The notes under the pieces: model-generated
What the model saw: the letters and a program-made list of their open reading frames with translations, nothing else
Database searches by the model: none
Told to the model about the DNA's origin: nothing
Shown here: positions 42,650 to 55,586 of the stretch, one piece after another
Layout: each line of letters begins with the position of its first letter
Numbering within the stretch: position 1 is the first letter of the stretch
Made by a program: the position numbers and the translations under genes
Assembly: GCF_029784155.1 (NCBI RefSeq)
Contig: NC_073693.1
Coordinates: forward strand, 237,650,447-237,714,446
DNA: 64,000 nucleotides
Source of the DNA: Uranotaenia lowii
Lineage: Eukaryota > Arthropoda > Insecta > Diptera > Culicidae
Direction: 5' to 3'

Positions 42650-45430
42650 AGTTTTGTCCAGAAGGCCAAAACTAAGGCTAGGCTTCGAACGTCCAAGGTG
42701 CAAAAGGCCCCTAATCGCGACGAAAAGCAAAACAAGTCCGCCAAATCCGTGCCAGGAAGTTGTACCTCAACAACATGCTGACGAAAGTTTAACCCTCATC
42801 CGCATTAGGGTGTCATTTTGACACCATTGCAAGTTTGAGGCTTGTAACTTTTTTCAGAAGCTTCAAAATACAAAAATTTCTTCGGGGACCCTAAATGAAT
42901 TCAAAAGTTCTTCAATATTGCATCTTTACTTCTTTTATGGACAAACCCTGGAAGCCTGGACAAAAAAACTCCCTTTTCCGACTTTTGGTGTCATTTTGAC
43001 ACCACAAAAGTAAAATCTATTTAAGTCGTTTGAATTATTATGAACTTCATATAAAACTTATATCAATAGAAACCTTGTAATGTCAGTAAAATATGCTTAG
43101 AACATTATATACAGCTAAAGTTACAAGTTTTCTCGTTATTCAGCATGAAAGAAAAAAAATCCGAAAAAACATGCCTCACGAAAACTGCTGTAGTTCATAT
43201 GTTACACTTCCAAAAAAATATTTGCCTTATGCATATGAAAGCTGAAGTTAATGCCTACATCATGAAGACAAGAAATATTTTTTAAATTTTTTTTAATGAA
43301 ATGGTCACAAAAAGTTCAAAAAAGTGGTCTAAAAACCCTACTTTTCATTCGATTGCTAGTAAATACTGTTTGAGCGATGGTAGAGTTTTGAAAAAAATAT
43401 GACTACAAAATGTATTAAAATTCCAACATTTTGCTGTCTTTAGATTTTTGATGCAACAAAAATTGAATTTACTGGAATTTTTCAAATTTCTCTACTTTGC
43501 GCAATTTTTTTACAAATTGAAATTTCATCTGTTTTTGTGGTTCACCGTCAGGTTGTACCCGGATTTTCAGTGCTTTTACTTTGTTTGGACCAATCAAAAG
43601 TATATTCATAGGAAAGCTAATTTAATCTACATTCTAGTGAGGTGCAACAAATCACGCTGTGAGATTTCCCAAAAATATGAAAATTATAAACGTAAAATCA
43701 TTCCTGAATTTCTAGAACTACAAGCACCGCGTCCAGCAAAACGTGTTTGTTTGCTCTCCGAGTTGGTACGGTGGGTGGTGATTCGGGCAGAGAGCGAAGC
43801 CGACAGACGAAATAATGATGCGTGTCGTGACTAGCAAATGCAAACTACTATCAATAGAATATTTACAACCAAGAAATGCACGACACGCATCATTATTTCG
43901 TCTGTCGGCCTCGCTCTCTGCCCGAATCACCACCCACCGTACCTACTCGGAGAGCAAACAAACACGTTTTGCTGGACCCGGTGCTTGTAGTTCTAGAAAT
44001 TCAGGAATGATTTTACGTTTATAATTTTCATATTTTTGGGAAATCTCACAGCGTGATTTGTTGCACCTCACTAGAATGTAGATTAAATTAGCTTTCCAAT
44101 GAATATACTTTTGATTGGTCCAAACAAAGTAAAAGCACTGAAAATCCGGGTACAACCTGACGGTGGACCACAAAAACAGATGAAATTTCAATTTGTAAAA
44201 AAATTGCGCAAAGTAGTGAACTTTGAAAAATTCCAGTAAATTCAATTTTTGTTGCATCAAAAATCTAAAGACAGCAAAATGTTGGAATTTTAATACATTT
44301 TGTAGTCATATTTTTTTCAAAACTCTACCATCGCTCAAACAGTATTTACTAGCAATCGAATGAAAAGTAGGGGTTTTAGACCACTTTTTTGAACTTTTTG
44401 TGACCATTTCCTTAAAAAAAATTTAAAAAATATTTCTTGTCTTCATGATGTAGGCATTAACTTCAGCTTTCATATGCATAAGGCAAATATTTTTTTGGAA
44501 GTGTAACATATGAACTACAGCAGTTTTCGTGAGGCATGTTTTTTCGGATTTTTTTTCTTTCATGCTGAATAACGAGAAAACTTGTAACTTTAGCTGTATA
44601 TAATGTTCTAAGCATATTTTACTGACATTACAAGGTTTCTTTTGATGTGAGTTTTGTTCAAATCGGTCTAACACGCCAAAAGTTATAGCGATTTGAGCTT
44701 GTGGTGTCAAATTGACACCACAAGTGCTGATTAGGGTAATGAAATCTAATGCGGATGAGGGTTAATGCTGCATCATGAACGACGAAACATATGTGAAGGC
44801 CAACCTCAAACAGATCCCCGGCAACCTGTTTTTCACGGCCAAGGATAAGTTCAGCGATCCGGAGCATGTCCGCACTCAGAAGATGTCCAAGTTTGCGAAT
44901 AAATTCCTGGTTTGGTAAGCCATCTGCACGTGCGTTTCATGACCTATAGGACAGGTGTTCATGAAAAAGTGCCTCCAGAAACGGCTGCTTCCTCTCCTGA
45001 AAGCCCACAACGGCCCAACAATCTACTGGCCGGATTTGGCCTCATGCCACTACTCCAAGGACGTGCTTAAGTGGTATGCGGACAATAAGGTCAATTTCGT
45101 GCCGAAAATGTTCAACCCCGCCCAATACTCTGAAGCTCTACCCAATCGAGAAGTACTGAGCAATTATGAAGCAGCACCTTCTTAAACGACTTTAGGTAGT
45201 GAAGACAGTTAAGAACTGGAGAAATTATGGGTTTACATGCAAAAATCGGTTGATTCACAGGTTGTACAGAATCTTATGGCCGGGGTTAAGGCCAAGGTGC
45301 GGGTATTTGAGTATGGACTGTAAATAAAATGCGAGTAAAATGGTAAAATTAAGTTTAATAGTTATTTTTCAATCCATGAAAATTTGATGGCAGTCGGACG
45401 AATTTTGCGAATTTCTCATCGTGGACACCC
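42650..45430 (+). pseudogene. DD37E Tc1/mariner transposase, broken and split by a palindromic insertion
   Basis: The left piece (about 42650-42792) is a degraded N-terminal region. After the insertion it resumes: MNDETYVKANLKQIPGNLFF with the first Asp, then a stop after NKFLVW, IYWPDLASCHYSKDVLKWYA with the second Asp, and FVPK. A frameshifted PxxEKY(stop)AIMKQHLLKRL carries the Glu. Counting from the second Asp to that Glu gives about 37 intervening residues, which fits the DD37E group known from mosquitoes. The right end reads ctcatcgtggacaccc; the left inverted end was not found. Confidence 0.82.
42793..44761. mobile_element. 2-kb palindromic TTAA element (piggyBac-like ends)
   Basis: Flanked by TTAA (42789-42792, 44762-44765) and ending CCCTCATCCGCATTAG and its inverse. 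CCCT termini at TTAA are typical of piggyBac elements. The interior is a near-perfect palindrome of about 1.5 kb or more (arms from about 43080 and 44636, turning at about 43832-43878). Both arms read the same long frame from MMQQKLNLLEFFK (43448-43834 on +, 43943-44260 on -). GGTGTCA(A/T)(A/T)TTGACACC words lie near both ends. No transposase. Confidence 0.85.
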
Positions 45431-45740
45431 TTTATCATAGATACATTCCTCGTATATTCACTCCCATGCTAAATTTGATTTCATTAGCATGATCAATTCT
45501 CGAGTTATGAAGACTTGTTACTTTTATTTGAGAGACCCCCTGCCCCTTCCAGTGAGAGGGAGGGGTCCCAAACTATTTATTATATGAAACTTCTCCGGTC
45601 TCAGAAGTTTCCATCTACAAAGTTACACGTGAATCGGTTCAGTAGTTTTCGAGTCCATAGGAAACAGACAGACAGACAGACGGATAGATAGACTGACAAA
45701 AATTAATTTAATACATTTTGATAAGTTTGGGTGCTGATAA
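45431..45740 (-). mobile_element. Helitron-type internal fragment
   Basis: Contains agttttcgagtccatagg followed by a cagacagacaga run, the inverse of the 5' region of the Helitron at 48221. Boundaries unclear. Confidence 0.5.
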
Positions 45741-46110
45741 TTTTTTGATATAACTACAGCAAACGAAGCTTTGAAATTTTATTGCACGTGTAGTGAGATG
45801 TTGTTTTTAAAATGTCTTTTTTGTCATAATCAGTTAAGGTTTTGATTTTCATTGAGTTTATTTCTGCAAATTCAATCATTCACTCATTGACTTAACAAGC
45901 TTATGAATAACCAACTTTTTTGGTTGATTTGTTTTCTCCGTGCAATCGTGAAATCAATATGAGGCAAAGAGTTGAATTGCTCTTATGAGTTTCCAAAAAC
46001 AATTTTATTCAGTTATCACACCATAACAAGTTTAAAATTAAAAAAGACCAAAAAAGAGCTTCGCATCATCCATCAACAAAATCATTATATTTTAAATATA
46101 TATCTATATA
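45741..46110. other. AT-rich spacer
   Basis: Nothing recognised. Confidence 0.4.
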
Positions 46111-48220
46111 TCTATTATATAAAAATCTCTTGTAACGGTGTTTGTAGTACTACTCCTCCGGAATGACCCAAACGATTCGAATGAAATAATTTTTAGAATA
46201 TTCTGTAGCCATGCGAATCGGTTTATATCGAATAAAAACAACACAAAGTCGCATCAATTGTCCGGATTTATTAAATTTGTAATAATTTGAATCAAATTAA
46301 AGTCATGGCATCCATTTTTTTCGAGATTTTCTTTACTTTGGGCGGTTTGTTTTTCGTCTCCAAGGTCGAGGCGTCGCGAGCCAATGTCGCCAGAGGATAG
46401 TAACCATGGCATAGCATACTGATCAGTGAGAATATTTTGGCGCGTATTTCTCAACCAAGCATATTTGCAATGCAAGTGGTGGCGATATGATGCCTTGATG
46501 TGATTTTTTTTTCTTCTTGATTCCTAGCTCATTTGTACAGCACATGGTTATGAATGATGCCTAGACGTGACTCAGATTGACATTTTGCCGATCGAATAAA
46601 ACATAAAAATTTTGTTTTGCCAAAATCTGAAATTGAAAAGTCAGGCATCCAATTTTAGAGATTTTCTTTTCTTTGAGGGGTTTGTTATTCGTCTCCATAG
46701 GCGAGGCGTCGCGAGCAAACGCCGTTGCAAGATAATAGTAACCAAAGCATACTGTTCATTGATCGCTGGAAAAATTAAAAAGAAAGGCGCCTTTTTCTCA
46801 ACTAAGTACCTATATTTCTTATACACGTGGGGGTGATATGCAACCTAGATGGGGTTTTCCATGCTTATTTATACACAGCACATGGTAATAAATGACGCTT
46901 AGATGTGACACGGATTGATATTTTATCGATCGAATCAATACCATATAAACGATTTTAAATAATTAAACCATTTTTAATTCGTGTTAATTTAAGCAGTAAA
47001 TTGTTGTCCAAAAAATATGAATTTGGTAATGATGCATAGGAAATAATGTAATGACACTTTGCGGACGTTTGAAAATAAGAAATTGGGAAGCTTTACATTC
47101 AATTTCGTTTAACCCAACTGAAGGTTTAACTGAACAAGAGTCTATCCTTTGAAATAGATTAGATAGGATTGAAGTTTTCAAAGGCCGAATGAACTTTTTG
47201 ATTTTCTGCAAACGTAAGTTGAAGTTATCAATAAAATAATCTACTTTTTAAGAACAAAAAGTGAGGATATGATTAATTCAAAAAAGTCTGCTTTTCAATT
47301 AAATGTTATAAAGTTTTAAAAATATTACATAATCCTAAATGAAATCGCAGATCACCACCAACAATGTTCAGGAAATTTTGAATCAGAACATAGCAATGCT
47401 TCAATTAGAATCTTTAAAATAATAGGTGAAAATATTTAAACATATTTTTTCCTCTTTTCAAAACCAATCGTTTCTTTGATTCATTGGGATAAAGTTCAAA
47501 GGAATTAATTTGAATTTTTTGTTTGAATAAATAAAAAAAGGAATTTGCTGTATACAAAATAGACAGATTAAATGTCATGACAAGTGCTGTTTGGGAATAT
47601 TTAAAATTGAAATGTGTAAAGTCTAGAAGTTTAGTATTAGGTGAAACTTTTTTGAACATGATTTTGTTGACAATATGGATTTTAACTCCAACTGCTTCGA
47701 AGAATGAGGATGGTGAATAAAAAGCTGTTTGAAAATGATTAGTAACAAATCTTTTCTTATGTTTTTTTTACTTCTTCAGCTCTAAATCCAAAGCTAATTG
47801 GGAGATGAAAGCGCTGCGTTAGGCAAAATATTCGGCAAATACTCCAAAAATTGTCCCGATATTCAAAATTCTACTTTAAAAATGATTCATACGCAATATA
47901 TTCCAATGAGTGAGAAACTTTTTATTTCGGTTTAAACCTTAATGTGAACTCGAACAAAACGGAATGAATCTACTAAATGGAATACGACAAATGAAACATA
48001 CATATTATCAACATACAGTTATTTCTGGAACAAGTAACAAAAAGTGGATTTTAAAAGACCCGTAGGATTGAGTTAAAACTCTTGGGTTTTATTTTGATAG
48101 AATTAAGCGAGACGATTTGAGTAAAAGGAAAGGAGGGAAATATAATAAAAAAAAACTAGGAAAAATGGAAAATGGACGCCCAGTTGAACATGGTAAGACG
48201 AAGTTTACCGGGCCTGCTAG
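46111..48220 (+). mobile_element. Nonautonomous Helitron, copy 1
   Basis: Begins TCTATTATATAAAAATC and ends GGGCCTGCTAG followed by T. Just before the end lies a short hairpin, GGTAA-loop-TTACC, as Helitrons require for rolling-circle termination. The interior holds two related halves (cgtctcca...gaggcgtcgcgagc near 46360 and 46700). No Rep/helicase frame. Confidence 0.75.
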
Positions 48221-50599
48221 TCTATATATATAAAAATGAATGTTTGTCTGTCTGTCTGTTCCCTATAGACTCGGAAACTACTGAACCGATCATCGTCAAA
48301 ATTGGCATCTGAGGGTTTTTGGGGTCGGAGATGGTTTCTATAATAGTTAAAACCTCATCCGACTTAAGGGAGGGGGGGCTTTCATACAAAATTTGTAGTT
48401 TTTCGAAACAAATTAAAGTCATGACATCCATTTTCTCGAGATTTTTTTTTCCTTTGGGCGGTTTGTTTTTCGTCTCCATGGTCTGGGCGTCGCGAGCCAA
48501 CGTCGTGAGAGGATAGTAACCATGGCATAGCATACTGATCAGTGGAAATATTTTGGCGCGTATTTCTAAACCAAGCATATTTTCAATGCAAGATGTGGTG
48601 ATATGAAGCCTTGATGTGATTTTTTTTCTACTTGATTCCTAACTCATTTGTACAGCACATGATTATGAATGACGCCTAGGTGTGACCCAGGTTGACATTT
48701 TGCCGATCGAACAAAACATATACATTTTTTGCCAAAATCTGAAATTGAAAAGTCATGACATCCATTTTTAAAGATTTTCTTTTCTTTGAGAGGTTTGTTT
48801 TTCGTCTCTATGGTCAAGCAAACGGCGTCGCAAGTGGATAGTAACCAAAACATACTGTCCATTGATCGCTGGAAAAATTAAACAATCAGGCGCCTGTTTC
48901 TCAACCAAGTAACTATATTTTTTATGCACGTGAGGGCGATATGCAACCTAGATGTGTTTTTCTTGCTTAATTGTACACAGCACGTGGAGATAAATGACGC
49001 CTAGATGTGACACGAATTGGTATTTTATCAATCGAATCAAAACCAATTGAAAGATTTGCAAAAATATGTCTATATTCAATTCGTGTTAATGTTACCAAAA
49101 AAATATAAATTGAGTTCTGATGCTAATGAAATAATGGTATGACACTTTGCGGATAATTGAAAAAAAAAAAAAAATACAGAAAGTAAAGAATTTGCATACA
49201 TTTTTTTAACCCATTTCGCCTACAAGGTTATTTTTGAATCATACTGATAACAGAAATATAAATAAGATGTTTTTTTACAGAGGTTCATCGGAAACATTTT
49301 GTTGAACATGTAAAAATATACTTTACTGAATTTTTATCAAGCGCCATTTAAATTTAAAGAAGATAAAAAAATGCGATCCAACAGATGAACTGATCATGAG
49401 CCTTTTTTTTAAATTAGATAAGAAAGGACTGACGTGTGCATAACTGATAGGTATCGGTGAAAATTAGCTTTGCATTTCCACTTGCCCCAACATGCGGGAC
49501 AAATGTTAACTTAGAAATTTGTTTTTCCAACATTTTTGAATATTTGACTTTCAAAGAGAAAATAAAAAACGTTATTTAGTGATGCAACTGATATTTTTTT
49601 AAATGCTTATATTTTTTTTTTTAATAAATTTGTTAAAAAAAGAAATTTGTACTTTATAAAATCGATAATTTTTATACCACGACAAGTGCTGTTTTGGAAA
49701 ACTTCAAGTTGTAATGTCTCATGTCTACAAGTTTGGCATACGGCGAAAGATTTCTTAACATAATTTTGGCGCAAAAAGGATAGATATTCAAACCGCTTCG
49801 AAGGGCAAGGATGGTGAAAAAAGCTGTTTGAAATGATTATTAAAAATATTTTCATCGTTTTTTTTTTCAAATTTATATAGCTTATTTTTTACAACTCCAA
49901 AAACACACACCATCTTAAACTAATCAGGAACTGGAAGTGCTCATAATACAGAATATTAGGAATATACTCAAAAAACTGTCCCGAGTCACGCTATTGATCG
50001 GTTTTCAAAATTCTATCTCCATAAAATACAAAATGCATTAAATTCCAATATGCGAATCTTTTTCTTTCAATTAGAAATTTATGTAAACTCGTGCCGGATA
50101 AATCAGCCTACCTTCTTTAAGCAGTGGGGGACAAAATTGGAAATGATGGGGGAGCTCCCATGTAAGTTTAAGATAAAGAGTTTTTTGAAGAAGGGACCAT
50201 ATTTTAAAAGAGGGTTTTTTTTGCGTACGGATATTTGACATTACTCAAAAATTGATGTGACAAATGTTTTTTTGAAAGTTCGTAACTTCCCATTTGGCAA
50301 AAAAAGGTGGAAAATCCATTAATTTTGACATTATTTAAGTCATAATGAAGCTTTAAAAACAGAGTACAAATTTCAAACCTTGAAAAACAAATTTCGAGAT
50401 CAAGTTTCAGTAAATAATATATACCATCTTTGAATTGCAATTCGGAACACCAGCTGCAGCTCTCATTTCAAAGTTGTTGGTTCTAAACCATGATGAGGTT
50501 TGATTTAAAGAAAATGCTTACAAAAATCTTAATTTGAATAAATTTTTACAAATTACATTTATTTTAGGAAGGTGTAGCAAAGCACACCGGGTCAGCTAG
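48221..50599 (+). mobile_element. Nonautonomous Helitron, copy 2 (head to tail with copy 1)
   Basis: Begins TCTATATATATAAAAATG immediately after copy 1's CTAG and ends CCGGGTCAGCTAG followed by T. The terminal hairpin is GGTGT-loop-ACACC (50571-50588): same fold as copy 1 with different pairs. Near the 5' end are a tgtctgtctgtctg run and cggaaactactgaaccgat. The interior is homologous to copy 1. No Rep/helicase coding. Confidence 0.78.
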
Positions 50600-51149
50600 T
50601 TATAAATATTCTACAAAGTATGATAAAAGTATCTTTCTCTAAAGGGTCGTTTTTCAAAACACATTAGTGTATCAGGAACAAGATTTAGGAAAACAAGGTA
50701 GTTTAAAGAAAATGTAAACACATTTTTATTTTACTAAATATTTAACTTCTTATCACTGCCTCAAAGATAGAAATAGGAGTTTCCTTAAGATCAATCTAGG
50801 AGCAAAGGAGGTGTAGGAAAACTCGATCACTCGATTCACCAAAATGGATCCTGATTCGCAGACGTATAGACAGTTTCTCTAGTCGGAAATATTGACTTAC
50901 TTTTGTTTCTGAATTTTTCAAAACTAATCTTTGGAATATAAAGGGACAAAAGGTTGTTAACTGATCCTATAAAGTATCCTACAAACAATCCTTCCTTCAT
51001 TCCTCATTCACTACTAGGACGTGGCCGGCGTCGTTATTTATAATTTTTAAAGGGAGGGCATGAGTTTTGTGCATTGTGAATATATTGCTAGTCCCAAGCA
51101 CCATTCTTTCGGCCATTGCACACAACTGATGGCCTCGATCAATCACGAA
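50600..51149. other. Noncoding, nothing recognised
   Basis: No supported feature. Confidence 0.4.
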
Positions 51150-51430
51150 GTAGGGGAGAAGTAGGCTATATGCGCCTTTTAAGCAGAATACTGATTTTAT
51201 CAAATATTACATCGAATATGTGTACAAAAACTATAGACACATGAGCAGGCATCTGTTAACTATACACTGCAGTAATTTTTGTTGTTGAAATTTCCTTCAG
51301 TTTTCGAGAAAACGATTTTATTATTTATGTTGTCTAAAATGCCAATCCTCAAACCGTGTGGGTTCAATGCGCCTATTTATGTTTTGAGCCAAATTTCTGT
51401 TTCCGGCAATATTTCCGTATATACAATCGT
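51150..51430 (+). repeat. Dispersed repeat, copy 1
   Basis: The block from ggctatatgcgcct to caatatttccgtata recurs in the same orientation at about 63645-63915. Roughly 270 bp, noncoding, ends not defined. Confidence 0.8.
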
Positions 51431-51569
51431 ATAATCCATAAGAAAAACTTTATCAAATCTGTTTTGAGACCTTCAGTTCACTCTTAAAATGTTAATTAGA
51501 GCTTAGATTCAAAGTTTTAATGCTAAAATCATGTATCATACCTATGTAACCTATTATTTTAAGATAGAG

Positions 51570-52265
51570 GCATTTTACAAACATGATGGAGGCGTACAAA
51601 AACACTCTCTTATACCACTTTCGGATGCTCTGGGCTGGTAGTTCCACCTCCTCGTGGTCCAGGGTGGAAACGTGTCTGCAAGTCCGGCGTATTGCAGATG
51701 TACGGCCAAGGGAACTATCACTAAACCCACATGAGGCCGTCGACGGGTCTGCCAAACCCGCGCGGAAGAAGTGGTGCACCCGAGTACTTAAAATGTACCA
51801 GTACTCGGGTGTGAGGGTGAGGGTCCAACACGCGTTCGGGGGGTTATGGCCCTGAAATGCGGACGTGACCGGAGGGAGAGCGATCGCCAACTCGTTTTGC
51901 GCTTCGGTGGGTATAGACCCGACTCGCACCCGACTCACGGTGGGTATAGACCCGACTCGACCCGAGTAGATGCGTAAAGTGGTGGCCAATGGTGGGCCGA
52001 TCACCTGGAGACGTGTTTTACACGTCAGTGTCAGTGAGGCACAGTTTTATGCCGGAGGTGTCAGGGTTCGACAGGCGTTTCGGGAATTGATGCGCCCGAA
52101 CCGCGAGTGCGACCTGATGAGGGCGTTCTACAGCTCGATTTGCGCTTCGGGGAGTAGAGCACCCGACTTGAAGATTGAGTAGTTGCGCTGAGTGGTGACT
52201 TAAGTCAACACTACTTGTGAGTTCGGATTTACCACCTGGGTTGGCGAGGTAGAACGCCAGCAATC
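51570..52265. other. GC-rich island of unknown origin
   Basis: Markedly GC-richer than its surroundings, with two tandem gggtatagacccgactcg words (about 51909 and 51943) and a palindromic cgagtac...gtactcggg near 51780-51820. It might be the 5' leader of a LINE or other retroelement, but no protein motif supports that. Open frames on both strands look incidental. Confidence 0.4.
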
Positions 52266-52400
52266 AAGTAGTTTGAAGTTCGTAAGTTAAGCAAAGTCTA
52301 ATAAAAGTTGTTATCTGAAGTTTTAAATGATTGATCATATCTAAGAACTTCAAGTTCAATGATTTAAGGTGGATATGAGTAGTCAACTTATCTAAGCTAT

Positions 52401-55400
52401 CACAGCAAAAAAAGTGTTGCGATATTACATCAAAAACGTGCACATAACTTGAGTCGCAAAAGCTACCTAATATAACATCGTTTTGATGTAAAACCTATGA
52501 CCTCGATAAGATGGAACAAAATTAAACTAGAAAATTTTTTGAAATTTCAGAAATGTGTACAATTCTACACTTAGTCAAAATTCATTCGAACAATTTGCTC
52601 TAGAAAACAATGCGGTAGTCCAAATGACGAAATATTTATTGAAAAATCACAATTCGCAAATGTGTTCACAAATGATAGTCTGTCTATTCATAATTTCATT
52701 TCCTAAGCGATTTATCTTTCACAACAAAGTCTAGTAATGTACTCCGCTGGTGGAACTTTTAGCTTTTGGCTTTCCGTAGACTTGGAAATAAATAACCTTT
52801 CGACGCTGGATCTCGATATTGGCTTCGGATCGACATGTAAGACATGAAAAGATCTTCGGGATATTTCTCTGGGCCTAAAAAAAGGTGAATCCCAAGGTAG
52901 CGGGTATGAAAAAATAATCATAATATGACCCTATGTGGTTTATCTATAGGTGGGGACAACCAAAAACTTAAGTATTAGTTCGTTGTATCCATACAGTTCT
53001 TTATGAACGATTGTGACGTAACGCGACGCCATCACGGAGTCAAGTGTTAAGCGACCAAATGTAGCCATGGATACCTATTGGGAGGAATGTTTGGGACGTA
53101 AATAAAGTTGTTTATTATTTAGAACAAACAGCATCGCTGTGCTGCGCGTCAGTAAGAAAACGCGTAAATAAAAGGGTACTTTGATTGTGATTTATGAAAT
53201 TACAAGAAACATTGTATGTCGTCGGTGAATGGCGACTTCAACGTCGAGACGCTCATGAACGTTTGTGACGTAGCAATCAAAACATTGAAAAAACTGATTT
53301 TCACACTCGTGCAAGGTAGTGAACCTTCATATAAGAGAAGCGACATCTGATCCCTCTTAAAATGAAATATGTGGCAACATCGCCGAAATTTTGGACAAAA
53401 AAATTCCCAGCACTGTTTTCTGGCTTAATGTTCAAGCTCTAAAGTGAACGCTCCTTAATCCAACAAAATAACATTGAACTCGATGGCCGAAGGATCGCGA
53501 TAAACGGTATGAATGACTTGAATTTCGTTAATAATCAGTTAGCTTTCTAACTAGAAACATGATTCACCAAAGCATTAAAAAAAATTGCACCTAATCATAA
53601 ATTCATATGACCAGCTAAAAAATTATCTGTTTGAACTATAACAACAATCGCAATACCTTCCTTGGTTGAGTTTTCAATAAGAAAGGTAAAAGCTCTGCGA
53701 CAAAATGCTCGGATCGATTGGAATCGATTTTGACAGTTCTTTTGCTCGATTTTAATTTTGTGTTTCAGATGTCCCTTCTCTTATATACAGGTTCACTAGT
53801 GCAAGGGTACTCTTGTCCCCACCTATAGATAAACCACATAGAATATGACCTAACCACCGATCCGTTTGAAAAATTCCTTTCTATACTCCTTGTACTTTTT
53901 TTCTTCGTAAAAAATTTCCTGGAACAAACTAATATAAAAATCAGTTAGTATCACTGGTTTTGCTTAAAAATAAGAAACAAATCGAGGTATTGCTGATCCA
54001 ATCTTTTTTTCTATTTCTGCGATAGCTGATTTGGGCTCCCGTAGGGTACCACTGTAAAAAAAATTACAGTATTCAAGAAAAAAATGAGCATTGTTTTACA
54101 TAAGGATTATATATCGACTGAAATTAAATCGGATGAACTAGCGAAAAACACTGAAAGATGATTTAATAAAAAGTTGTCAAAAGAAACATGTATACCAAAT
54201 ATATTATCGGATTATCCATTGTGTTGTGCAAAATTGTGTTTGCCTTGAGATTGGTCAATCAGCGGTCAAAATCACGGAAAAAATGAATAATAAAAAAAAT
54301 TGTTTGCGATGGGGTCAATCAGCGGACAAAACCACGAAAAAAAAAATGAAAACCTGTAGTTGTTTAGTTAAGTTTAGATTTCGACGACACGGTAGCGATC
54401 AAATGCAATAAGTGGTAAAATTTATTATGTTTCTTTTCATTCACCACATCAATTGCAAATTAAAGTGTCTGCTGAACACGAGTCGGTTCAAAATATTCAA
54501 GAATATTGTCCCTTTCATTGAAAGTTGGATTTCGTGCTATGTTTTGCAGTCGCAGTTATCCGTATAAAGTTTAACTTAAAAGCGGTTAGCGTGTAGAAAA
54601 CCGTCAGATTTTATACTGATTTGACAGATCGCACAAATTTCGCAGTTATGAGTGCGCAGTCCAATTTTTTGCGATGCGAATGGTATTATTTCCTATAATA
54701 GATATTCACCGATCAAAACTCCTTTTTTTTAACTTCTCATATACGATTTGTTACATTTTAACGACAACATAATCGAATTCGACCATCATAAAAAGTATCA
54801 AGGACGCATTTATCGCATCAAAAATCTTCGTCATGCCAAATTCGTTCATTCTCAGGAAAAATGTGTTGTCAATAATGTAGATTGTTTTTGCTGTTTTTAG
54901 TTTTGTCTAAGATTTCAACGCTCTCACGTTATTCTTCTCTGTTAATAATGTAGAAGCTTCAATCCTCGCTCCCAGAAGAGGAGATAACTTCCTTAAAAAA
55001 CGCATTTGGTTTGTTATGAATGAAGATAACGAATAACCTTGAATGAAATGAAACAGGTAAATACAAAAATCTGTGTGTATCTCGTAATTAATTCAATCTC
55101 AATGAATACTAAGAATAATAATATTTCATTCCGATGACTTCATGTTTTGCCCTCTTTTGCAAAATAATGATTTGTTATTCAAGAATTAACTTCTAAACTT
55201 TTCAATGAAATTAGTGAGTAAGAGTGATTTTTTTAACTGTGTTTACTGCTCCGGCTAGCCTACCGCACGGAAGGCTACCGTCGCACGGTTAGAAATTTTC
55301 CCAGTAACCGCAATATCTTACCAGTAGATTGGTTGTCTCTGAGCCTCAGAAATCCTTCCGGAGTTTTTGATTTGAAAACTATTTTGTTGACAGTTATGAG

Positions 55401-55586
55401 CTGCTTCGATGTGATTACATTGACGATGTGATCTTACATAAACAGACATGTTTAAAATTGTGTACATCGATTGGATGTAATAAACGGACGGTTGTGTAGT
55501 ATCACAATAAAAAGTCGTACTATTACATTTTTTGGCTAATATCTGCTCAAATTACATCGGCCAGCGTTACAATATTTTTTGCTGTG
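52401..55586. mobile_element. 3.2-kb element with CACAGCAAAAAA ends
   Basis: The left end CACAGCAAAAAAA(g)tgttgc pairs with the right end, the inverse of CACAGCAAAAAATATTGTAA. Flanks share TAAGCTA (52393-52399, 55587-55593), giving a 7-8 bp target duplication. Subterminal ttacatc/gatgtaa words occur on both sides. It contains the 911-bp element at 52931-53841. No transposase frame. Confidence 0.6.
52931..53841. mobile_element. 911-bp TIR element with 9-bp target duplication (Mutator-like?)
   Basis: The ends are perfect 29-bp inverted repeats starting CTATGTGGTTTATCTATAGG. AATATGACC flanks both sides (52922-52930, 53842-53850). A 9-bp duplication is typical of Mutator-like elements. An internal inverted pair lies at about 53320 and 53785 (agtgaacct..atataagagaag). 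No coding capacity. Confidence 0.85.

Noticed and set aside
43448..43834. 128-residue protein-coding gene
   Set aside because: The frame lies in one arm of a palindrome and is mirrored in the other arm; no domain or codon-bias support.
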